Source: Acanthopleura granulata (Eukaryota > Mollusca > Polyplacophora > Chitonida > Chitonidae). From it: DNA of 64,000 nucleotides. The notes under the pieces are model-generated. The model saw only the letters and a program-made list of their open reading frames with translations. It was not told the origin of the DNA and searched no databases. The stretch covers positions 15,072,330 through 15,136,329 of the forward strand of contig JABBOT010000001.1 of assembly GCA_016165875.1 (NCBI GenBank), written 5' to 3'. Both the position numbers and the translations under genes were made by a program. Below, one piece after another: positions 1 through 12,300 of the stretch. Within the stretch, counting starts at the first letter, position 1. Each line of letters starts with the position of its first letter.

Positions 1-182
1 AGTTCTGCAATATGTACATTAATAATAGATCACAAGGTAGAGAAATATTCTTTTATACAAAGAATGAATAAGTCAATCCATAAAATAGCACAAACTGATA
101 AAGAGATCTTTCTAATAAAAGAGATACAACGAGTATTTTAATCCAATATAATTTCCCAAGCAAAAAGAATAATCTAACACAC

Positions 183-388
183 CACGCTAAAACTTCTTCT
201 GGTGGCTGATCAGCACCACCATCATCTACGGAAGAGTTCTCTCCCTGTTCAGTGTCAGTGAATAGGGTAACCACCAGGCGGAGCTCTTGTAATCTTGACA
301 GAATGACCTCTTCCTTTGACTGTGATATTAAGACTCTGAGGACAGCCAGGATCAGCCCCACCCATCTCTGGGAGTTTAATGTCTGATT
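183..388 (-). CDS. HTT: HTT exon 29 (last exon in window)
   Basis: It encodes [20 protein letters not shown] and [14 protein letters not shown], matching vertebrate [31 protein letters not shown]. The frame then runs through an acidic stretch to PPEEVLA before a gtgtgt donor at about 182. The acceptor ccattccag is firm; the 3' end is the likeliest of several GT sites. The rest of the gene is beyond position 1. Confidence 0.88.
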
Positions 389-3300
389 CTGGAATGGAAA
401 AGAGCAAGAGGCTGCAGTTCAAGCAAATTCCAAACACATAGGAACAATATACTACTCTTACAAAAAACGCGCTGCATGTTGGTTGGCAAATTAAACAGAC
501 TGTGAATTTTTGTTCAAAGCAGATAACATATATCAATAAACATTGAATAACATACAGTACATGACAGAAAAACAGGGGAGACAACTCACAAGGTCCTGTG
601 GAGGACAGAACAAGGCTTTCAGTAAGCTGTCCACTGGTCTGAATACACTGGGGGCCACTGACTCAAACAGGCGGTGCAAAACATCCACTGATATCCGACA
701 GTCCAGGTTCACCTGATCGAGAAATATTGATTGACTGCTTGATTTGACTGCTGTTTCAATGTCATAGTCAAGAATTCTTCATTTACACAATGAAGGTCAG
801 TTTTATAGCTGGAGGAAAGAGCAGATCCGTAAGTAAACCCATTTGTGGCATGTAAGTACAGTGTATATCCTGGGGACAGCTAAGGCTTCTGAAAACAAAA
901 TTACTACTTTCGTAAAGAATTTTGAAACGTAATTCAATGGAGTTACAAGCCACGTCTCTAATATTTCAGTCAAGTGTGAAATAATTAATACAAATGTTAT
1001 AAGTTCTTAAAACATTTATTGTATTACAAATAACATCTTGATGTGGTTTGTCCACTTAATTTTACAGTAAATAATGAATAGAAACACATAGTGCTGAAGC
1101 ATTTACATAAACTAGGACAATAAACAAGCAAGAATACCAATTTTCTATTTTACAATCTATGAAGAAACCTTAAATCGTAATTCAGAGTTAAAATGTTGCT
1201 GGATCTGTCTTCCTGGCCCAGACACATACCTGTTGTTTGGTGAGTAGTGGCAGAACCAGATCAGTGACTTGACGAGAGAGCCTCTTCCACTTGTCTTCTC
1301 CCTCCTTGTGGTACTGATGTAATACCACTGTCAACAGCTCCAGGACCTGAAGGCACAGAACACAGCAAGGAAAATCAACGCACAGAAAATCACCACAGGG
1401 GGAAACCAACAGTGGGGAAAGTCAACGAAGGGGGAAATTCATGACTAAACTCACCTGAGTGATGACTGGACCAACCTCTGTTAAAGAGACATGGTTGCCC
1501 CAAAATTTGGATTTTTAAACAAATTCTGATTGTGATGTTTTGACAAAGTTTTGAAGTTCGCTGTTAAACTAAATCAATCATGTTGAAATTAAAAATATTC
1601 ACTGAGCAAACAGCTTGTATGAGCCTGGAGAAGTTCTGTAGTGGTTTGAATTCAACACAGAGGGCAGGCCATTTTGCCTCATTAATATTCAACAGAAAGG
1701 ACATCTGCAGGCATTCGGGATCAGTCGATATTGGCTACACAAACACAGATGATTTTGAATTTTGATACACAGATACATGCAGCGTATAGCAGCTTAAACA
1801 GCACTGAGAAAATATTAAGAAAATCTTCTCATTAAACTCGGTCAAAAATGTGTGTGTGTTTGACGTTTAACACCGCCACAACAACAACAACATTTGCACC
1901 CACCTATCAAGCAGTAGTTTTGCGACCACTGGCCAGTAATTACAACTCTAGACTTACTTGTCAACCTGCTGAGCTTTCTTTTATGCCTCTTTTTGGCCGA
2001 TCCAGTAAAGAGAGAGCCATAAGTCCTTCTTTTACGCGTGTCATTAGGCACGTATGTTTACCTGGCACTGCACGCATGCTCCATTTCCACTGAATTCACA
2101 GTCCCTCATTTAAATATTCTGGAAGTCTTTCAAGCTTTCAGTTTTTAACGTACAATGCTGGTGGTGGGATTAACGAAAAGCTTGTAACATTTACTTTTTG
2201 AGAAAAATACCTAATACTCATGTCATTCTGTAATAGTGCAAAAATACCTACTATTTGCACTAAACAAGTACTTTTAGCATACAACAGCAGTTAAATGAAC
2301 ACGCACCATGAGCGAGGGGTGGGTGGGGGTGTGGCTAGGTCCTAAATTTGACAGTCCACATATATGGCATCTGGATGTAGATTTCCATTTAGCTTGCGCC
2401 TGTAATATCACGTCCACAACAGGCAGACAGTTTATACACTCTAACTTGGTTGGAAATGGATGCTGTATTACCTGATAGTAACTGATGAGCCTTAATAACA
2501 TTGACACCACGACCTCTCTCTGAGTGTCCAGTTCTTTACCCCCTTCCCCTTTGTTATTTCCCCTCAGCAGGAACAGGTCGTGGACAATGGGACGTAAGGC
2601 TGGAATCACTGAAACAGATGAGAGGAACAAAAATTACAGGTACAGGTACAATTTTCCTTGGTATTTTGTTAAAATCACGCTACACATTCAGTCTTCCAGT
2701 TCAAATAATAAAATGGCCTTTTTAATGAGTAACCTTTTACAACTCAATTACATGTACACGTAAATAATTTTGTATGTCACCTTCCAAATGATACCAAAGT
2801 CCAGCAAAGCTCTGGTCTGATAACGGCTTGATTACCATGCGTGGTGGCCTGCTGACCACTGGCCATTATTCCATCACACAGCTGGATTATCTTGGGAACA
2901 CCGATGATTGACTTGGTGTGGAATTTCTCATAGGATAAAATCACCAGAAACTGGAAGATGTGAGGAATGATCAGTTCTGAAGATCTGAAAGTGACAGAAA
3001 AAAAATCGAGGCAATTGTTCATGATGACGCTTAGAATACCTGGAACGTTACAAACACAACAGAGGTAAAATGGCTGTCAACAGTGGTAATGATCTGACTT
3101 TTTGGTCAGCCAAACAAGTGGGCTGCACTTTCCGTACAGATATTTATATATTAACTATTAGCTTAAGTGACACCACTAAGGCAATAGATCCCCAATATAA
3201 TCAATACAGAATTAAATCCATGCAACTCAACACTGTAGCACCTTACCTTATTTGTCCTTCTTCAATAAATTCAAATTGTTTAATTACGAATCCAATAAAT

Positions 3301-6300
3301 ATCTGTAAAGAAAAAAAGGAGTATTAAAAAGAGCTGGGTCGAAAGACATACATGTAAGCTGAAGATAACTTTCCTCTTCTAAACTTTCAGATGAATTAAA
3401 ACAAAAAAAAACATCATAAAATAGAGTATATCAATGAAGCCTTTTCATTCATGTATCTTCAAAACTGTTGTGAACTGTATTAAATGATAACGAAAGAGAT
3501 TTCCAATTGTATCAATCAAGAATTAGAAATGTCCACATATTACTAAAATGGTAAGAAAAAAAAGAAAATGATTTCAACAAAAGATTATGAGAATGACAAC
3601 AAAATTTCCATTAGCCACACTGGTTATTATTTCAAATTCTCCACACCACAATACAACAGATCAGATCTAATTCCCAGCACATTTGCAATCTCCATGCTAG
3701 AGACAATGACTACATGTATACAATAAAATCAGGACTCTACAATTATGAAAACCAACATCCAATGATCTTTAGTGGTATGTATATCTTTAGACTATACATA
3801 TACCTATACATGTATACATGAACTGACCTGATCCGAGTCCAGCAGGCAGTAGTTGACTCTCAGCTGTATCAGCTGTGACAGCAGGTCTAAGACTTGTGTC
3901 TGCAGCTCTACAGAGCTCGTTACAGTGTACTGCTTCAGAGCTTTGATCACCAGAGGTTCAAACAGGCGGATATATGAGGTGATGGCATTCTGAAATACAC
4001 AAAACATATGCTGCTTCACAACTTGGATCACCAGAGGTTCAAACAGGCAGATATACGAGGTGTTGGCATTCTGAAATACACAAAACAAACACTGTTTCCG
4101 AGTTTGGATCACTACAGGCCCCAACAGGCAGATATAGGAGGTGATGGCATTCTGAAATACACAAAACAAATACTGCATCCGAGCTTTGATCCTCTGTACC
4201 ACGAGCAATTCAGTAACAATGGATTTTTTTTTAAACTCATGTAGAGTAAACAAAGTACATGTCTAATTCTGTTTAATCATAGACTCCTACCTTGTCAGCT
4301 TTACTGCCGGGTCTTAAAATGGCAGGTATCTTCCTCTCTACACGCTTTCTCAACCAACTCAGAGGGCTGAAATAAGAAAGAGTACAGGAGATAAAACTAA
4401 AAGTATATCAAAACTTTATTCTGGCAAAATTATAACATGAGAGGCATTAAACAGCAATGTTGTGAATAACATGTGAGAAACCCAGAAGATGTTACAGGGT
4501 ATCCGGAATAACTGTAACATAAAACCTTTCACTATGTACTTATCTCCTAAAGGATGGAGTCTCTCTGGATCAATCCCTTCAGCATGTGATGTATATAAGT
4601 AAATATTACACCTTCAACCATATTAAAGTTTTCATAGCCAGTCCTATCCAAACTAGACTTTAAAATGACAGGACCTCAACTGTGAAGAGCTAGTCAAGTG
4701 AAAACAAAAGACATGTTTGATAGTGTTTGATTGGTCAGTCAAATTTTTGACACCCTGTCTTTTAAAAGGGTCCATTCATGTAACAAGAGCCTGAATGCTT
4801 GAAATGTTTGGCAGGATGTGCCACCCCTGCAAGTTTGCCCTTGTTCTGATCCTTCCCCGACCGATGTCATTACCTGGAGTTGTCCTCTTGATCCATCTGT
4901 GTCGTGGCCTTGAAGGTCGCTCCGGCCAGGGACTGGGTGAAGTGGGTGTAGGGGGTGGTGAAGCAGCTGTGGTACAGTCCAGGGTGGATGTTGGCCGAGA
5001 GACGTGTGGCTTTACCAGGCTTGCCTGAGCTGGAGGGGGAGGAAGGAGGCTCCCACTGAGTGGCCAGGTTTGTACCAAACAGGGCCTTCAGCAACTGGAG
5101 ATAGTAATGACAAACAGAGCTGACTGAATGATGAACTGAATGAACGAATAAATGATTATGGCCTAACGCCATTTGGGCAGTAGTTAAGCCATTTTCAGAT
5201 CATGCCAGAAAGCAAATAAGCTTAACAGGTGCCCAGACCAAAAAGTCTAACATCATTTGATCAAAAGATGTTAATGATTCCCCAAGAAATAAGTTAACCT
5301 GCAATAGGTTTGGGAAGATGGTAAAGAAAACCAGACAAAATCATTACACTTGGCAGTCTAAAATAAGAAAGATTAATGCAGATTATGATAAACATAGCTC
5401 TTCAGCACAAAGGCAGTTGACCAGGAACTGTGCATGACATCGGAATATGATGTGCATTAGACTCCCAGCTAAACTACTACCTGTGTGAAGGGGTCAATAA
5501 TACAAGGTTGGTCGATGAACAAGACATTCTATTTCTATGAACACCAACGTAAATCTTAGCGCTCCAATGTTCCCAAGAAGACACGTACCTGTTGCACACA
5601 GAGGACAGTGCCTGTAGCTTCTATCAGCACGGTACTCTTCATGTAGGCCAGCAGCTCATCGGCGTGTTTCCCCACCTCCTGTAGACTGGTCACCTCTAGG
5701 ATCTGAGAGAACACCATCAGGGCAGTGCGCAGCAGTGAGCAGAACTTGTCTGAGCTGTTCAAGTCCAGCGATATCTAGAGATCAAAGGCCACAACAGACA
5801 CATATACTTCAAGAACACTGAATAAGTTAGATAAGAAATTGTCATAACCGCACACTGTCCACCAAAGTAAGGGGATAACTTGTGACAATTTTATATTCTA
5901 TATTTTCCACGTGGATTCAATATCATTTCAGGGACATGTAAATAAATGGGTAAAAACCAGTCCTACAGTTATCTTAATAATCAACAGTTAGATTAAAATT
6001 AAACAAGCCCGGATTATTTCCATATTGTACTTCCATATACTCTACACATATACAGGACCAACACAAATATTACCTTATAATTAGAATATGCTCCTTTCAG
6101 CACTTCATGGAGTTTCATATAATGAGGGAGATTGTAAAATGTGCCTATTCCATCTTTTTTGTTCTTCTCTTTGTCCGAATCTTTTTCTTTATCTGGAAAT
6201 AAGAAAATTAACTTTAATCTGTGATGTCCATGAAACTAAAAAATGAAAATAAAATGTTACATAACATAAAAAATATCTACTCCTGCTGCTGGAAAATACT

Positions 6301-9300
6301 ACATGTAAGACTGAAGCAAAACCTGTTACTGTTTATGCATATTAAACATTAATAAAATCTTCCAAATTTGCTTTTTATCCAGGCTTTAAAATCTAAAATG
6401 TGGAGAAGAAGTCATGTGAAAAGTATCTCTAGCATGATCATTACAGATTACAGCCTTCTTGGGGCCCCACCCTTGAATCTATAAATCTGTAATGATCATG
6501 GGACATGCCAGAGGTATTACATGTACAACTGACTGACAATTTTGTGAAGAGATATCTCTGTTATTAACAAGCTCTATCCTTAGACACAGAATCCCTTACC
6601 TTTATTGGTTTGCTTTGGTGTGTTTTTGCCATCAGGGGTAGATGAGGGACTGTTTTGATTGGAGGCGTCTTTGTCACCTTTGGCACGTCGTTTGATTGGG
6701 CTGAGAGAAGGGGCATTTGGCAGGGAGGGTAGGGAGGGTTTGATCTGAGGGGGGCCTGGGGTCACCTCATCTATCACGTGGGTACAGGCATTTAACAATC
6801 TATGAAAGGGAAGAAAATCAAATCAGCTTACCACCACACTACACATCAGAAAATATGCAAATTCAGAAAATTTATTTATTTATTTGATTGGTGTTTACGA
6901 CAAACTCAAGAATATTTCACTTGTACGATGGCGGCCAGTATTATGGTGCGAGGAAAGCGGGCAAACCTGCAACCATTCGCAAGTTGCTGAAGGGACCTGC
7001 TCATGTATGGACGGAGAGGAAGCCAGCTTGAGCTGGACTTCAACTCAGGGCAACCGCATTGGTCACAGGCGTCCGGGTCATTACACTGCACTGGCATGCT
7101 AAACCCCTCTGCCACACAGAGGTCCCCCACACCTCACCCCCCCAGAGAATTTATACCATGTGTTAAATATGCAAAACTTCTGCATGGGGCAGGCTGGTTT
7201 TTAAACTTCTTCTGATGTTCCAGAAGTAAAACTGCTCACAAAATTTTATCCACATCAGACAATACTTGGCTCAATTATTGCATAGAAACCAAAGCAAGAC
7301 AGGTGGATAGGCCATAAATTCATATCCCTCACTCTCAATGAAGCCTGGGATTAGAAAAAAAAAAATGCATTGCTGGTAAGTAGTTCCACTGAGATACATG
7401 TAATGCCAATGACTTACTTGGCCACATGGGAGAGCAGCTGGTCAGCCTTAGCAGCCAGTATTCGGTCACTAAGGGCTCTCCATGACCCCTCCTCAGGTGT
7501 CTTGTTAGAGCCGATGGTCTCTTCCGCAGGACGCAGACACTTATATGATGCTCCTGTAACAGAGGTACAGCAAACTTCTTCCAGAGGCACATGGAAGTTA
7601 CATACCAGCTAGAGCACCCCACAAGGCACTTATGTATGCTTAGTACACTTTCCGAAATGTTAATGACATAACAACTTTCATCAAGGGTTGTCTTGTTCAC
7701 GGGTGGATAAAACCCCATATGAATGCACAGCAGACCTGTGCACTTGACAAACTCTACGTAACACAAGCAGAGAGTTTGCTCACATATGTAAATTGTTGGT
7801 ATACGTGCACATGCAAAGGTGAAGACAAGAGGAACTCACCAGCAAAGAGATGTCCAGCCACATGAAGAGCGTCCTGGTGCGAGGAAAGGTCAAGGCTGAT
7901 GGAGGAGGAGGTTAGCACAGACATGATGATTGACAGGGGTCCGCCCCCTGAGCCCGTCCCAAATTCATCAAAACTGATCGTACTGAAAACATTCCACATA
8001 CACAGTCACACATGGTCAACTACTCAATGATAACATACGCTCTATTCAGATACATTTTGACAATATGATTGTGATTACTGCCAGAAATATCAGAGACTGA
8101 AAATTACGAAAATTTACTGAAATTCAGCAGAGAGCTACTTACACATCGGGGTTACTTATATGAACATTGAGCAAACATGTTTGAGTAATATTTTCCACGG
8201 AAAACAAATACAATATAAACTTCAGCACACCATACTATTTATCCTTCATTAATTAGTTATGCTGTTTCATAACAATTACACTTGCGCTCACAAACGATCA
8301 GCATGCTATTCTGACATGCCATTTTCAACAATAATGAACATGACAGTGATGGTGATAACTGTAATGTTGAAGAAGAAATATTGAAGAAAACTTTAAGAAG
8401 AAACCCAAAATTATGCATAACTTACATAAAGTAAGAAAGATTTGAACAATTCTAAATACTTTATTAGTAGCAAACTAAATCTGACTTCAATATCCCCTGC
8501 CCCAAAATGACTGAAATCAAACCTTATCACACCAGAAGTATTAAAATCATTAATTATTAGCACTGTTTATCTACTGGCACAAGTGATCTCAACTGAAATT
8601 AATATTTATGGATGAATGAGTGGAAAAAACAAACTGTAAATGTACATTATTTTGTTTCATGATGCATGGGCATGCTACAGCAGGCTGGCAAGGTCATCAC
8701 ATGCTGGGATGAATGTTACGAAGGAAAAATAACATGAAAAGAGTTCTGATAAAAAATGGTTTAAGATTCATGCTTGGAGAACACTCAACAGTGTGGTTAA
8801 CAGAACTACTCACAACAAATCTTAGACCAATAACGAAAAGAAAGTAATCAGCAGTTTAAAGTATGCAAAAAGAAGACAAAATTTCAGCAAACAAAACACC
8901 TGCACGTCAAAGGCTCTGGTTAGTACGCTGACAGTATTCAGAAGTTTTAATCAATATCAGTTAAACCTCAAAACAATGCTTAAATCTCTTTTCTGTCATG
9001 AACTGTAGCAAAAATCTTCAAGTTTTTTAAAAGCTAACTTGCACTTCACTACATACCTATTAGGTGATTATTGTAGCAATAGATGTATGTAATGATATCT
9101 AGCCTTAAAACCAGCTCTATCAAGACTGTTAAATACATTTTCATTTCACCTGCTACTATGATCTCTGTTGACATGTATTTAATCATAACCAGCATACCAA
9201 ATTCAACTGATTCATTGCCTAAATACACTCTACTTTATAAACACTTCATTATTTACAAAATCAAGATAGAATCCTGACCAGTTATCTCAAATGTAATATG

Positions 9301-12300
9301 TTTATACAACTTTGTAAGGCCAGTAAGAGCCTATTGTTTACAGGCTAAATGACAATATGTCATTCTGACTTTCATTTTTTTAGGACATGGCAAAACAGCA
9401 ATTAACTCCAAGTGAAAACTGTATGCAGTGAAGTAGGCCTACAGCTATGACAGTTTTTGTTGTGGAAAGTTTTGCCTACTGGTAAATGTACAAGCAACAT
9501 CAACAGACTGTGGTTGTCACAATATGGCTGAAATATTACCAACATGCAAGCCTGCACATAGGTGCCTGACAATTTCGACAACACCCCTTTGGATGAAGTG
9601 GTATCACCATGTTGTCAGTGTTGTATATTACTGGACAATGGTCTCTTGGGTTCAACCTCTTTCACCATAGGGGTGTTTTCAAAATTGTCAGTCACCTATT
9701 TGCAGTCGTGCTAACATGGCATTAATCCAAATCAATCATTCCAAACCATGGTCAGAGAATTCCTTTGCCAGACGAAACATCAGAGGCAGCACACTTGTCA
9801 GATGAGGAGAGAGGAAAGCACCATGCACTAGACACCGCTAAAGGTAATCACTACACTGAACAGGATAGCTTACACTGGGGCACTTAATGCAACATCATCA
9901 CATGACACATGCCTGGAAGTACTTAAAGACCTGCGGGAGGGCTTCTTCATGGGGCCCCTTGGGCTGTCCCGAACGGACAGAGCCACGGGGGGGCCACAGC
10001 CCCAGGGGTGGGGATACTGTGTCACCATATAGGCATCCACCAAGAGGCTCAGGGCGTGGCAGCATCCATACTGAAATACAAAATACAAGCCCATCATATG
10101 AGAGACAAATGCATGTGTACTTGTGATGTGTGACTGAATGATTTAAACGATTACTACTATAAATTTTACATATGATTATCTTCCCATATTAATGAGGATT
10201 AGCAAGAGTGAAATTTATTTGAAGTTTCCATTAAAACATTCATCGAACAGAAGTGCTGCCATATATAATGCACTTCATACATTTTACTAACACATTTCCC
10301 AAATAACTGAAAATGTTAAAGCAGCAACCTGATATAAAGATAACCTGATCAACACCGACAGTAACAGCTTACAACAATTCTGAAATAAGTTGCCAAAAAA
10401 TTTCCCAGAATACCACTCACTGTCAAATACTTGGACTGTGATTGGTTTAACTTCTGCACAATGATGCTTATGACTCTCGACAAATTAGACTCCATGTCAA
10501 CTGGAGGATGGTGTTTGGTGTCGTGATTGTACGGTGCAGACAGGCCTAAAACCAAGGGAGGTAATTCATCCGACCATTCATACATGATGGGTGAAAGAAA
10601 GTTCTCCGCCATTTCTTTCGCTGAGCCAATGACAGGACTCTCCTGAGGGTTATCTGCCTTGTAGAAAAGTCTGGGTACCAGCCTGAAAGCAAAGGACAAC
10701 GTTATACCTAGTCACTACAACTTCTGTACTGAATGGAAAGATTGCTGCCTACATGTATTTTGCAACTTTAGAATTAAGTCAAAAATTAACTAGTGTTAAA
10801 ACGTCAAAAATAAAGTTGGTGAACCATTTTGGAACAAATTTGACAGGATCTCACCAGAGAATGTAGATAATGTAACTACAATGCCAGGCATACAGAATTC
10901 ATGTACACAGATGAGGAAATGGAACTGTAAACTAAAGGCGTATAGACATATTTCAATTCTGACAGTTTCATTTAGCTGAATTATGAAAAACCGATGCAAG
11001 GTTTACCTCAGGTGAAGTGAAAGAACATTCATAGACCTTTCAATACAAACATTTAGTATGGTACTGTAGGGATGACCACTATTAGGGGTATTACTCCAAA
11101 TGTTGAAGTATTATACAAATGAAATTACTGCCAAAAGCTTTGTGAAAAGGTTCCTGGAATGTTTGAAAGGGGTATCTGTCACATTTCATTGCTTAATCTT
11201 AGGCAAAGGAACAACTTATTTTCCCATTTTCTCACTAATCATGGTGAAATATGTGAGATATCAACAAGTTGATGAAAACCCTCAAGTCAGAGCAGTGCTG
11301 TTCCTGTAATTCTAACAACATTCTAGCAAAGAGGAGCATATACACCTAGTCCCTGAGCTTACCTGACAAGCATGGAGGCTGCGGAATGCCGGACTCGGCT
11401 GTCTTCATCTCCCAGCAGGTTCAGTATTACATCATGCAACACTCGCTCCTGAATATGCAGCTCCTGACGGGAAAATAACACACACACAGTCATCCATCTT
11501 GCTGTTAAAATCTCTTTGCCAATTTCACATGTAGCAATACCCTTGTGCACAGGATTATGAATAAAGTACAGAGATAAGTGACCTAAAAGTTTGTCCATGC
11601 CTCAGGCAATTGCTTTTTTCAATTTCTAGGCAGGTAGGGTAATACCCTATAACATGTGCAAGTTTCAGCACTAAAATATTTTTATGACATTTCTTTTTCG
11701 GAGCTGTATTGTCACAGTGAATACCATCAGTTAACTAAAAACAGCTCTGATGTGTGAATGATCTGTTTTCAAATTTAAGAGCGAAAAACATGAACTGTTA
11801 TTATAACTTACTCCTATACACTGTCCCATTTCATCACTGAATTTGGTCACAGCTGTCTCCAGATAACAGATTATCTTGAAATTGATGTCACCCAAAAGTT
11901 CCAACAGTTCAACCTAAAATTAAAAGAGACAACATTATCAAAGCATGTTTCCATGCACACTTACTTTCAATTGTGTTCAGTACAAATCATGAAATATATT
12001 ACATAATGGAATCTGAATACAATAAATTCTGTTCCAAGTGAAAATGATACCCCACATGGCTCCAGATTACTCAGTCGATCAGACATTTACACTTTACATG
12101 CATCTGGTAAAATGTCATGAATCTCACACATCTTAATTAATCCATGTGGCTATGCACCTCTGAAAATCGAAACGGTCATCCAGTCACACCTCACCGATCT
12201 TGTAAATTTTAATTAACCCCTGGTAATGTCTGCTTCTCAGAAAAACAATTTGCTCCGCTTAGCCTAATTAACCACACAGTAAAGTCTTGTGATGTAGCTC

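Noticed and set aside
4776..5078. 100-codon proline/serine-rich minus-strand frame
   Set aside because: It is the wrong frame of HTT exon 21, whose correct frame matches vertebrate huntingtin.
9887..10126. 79-codon plus-strand frame
   Set aside because: It is antisense to HTT exon 15.
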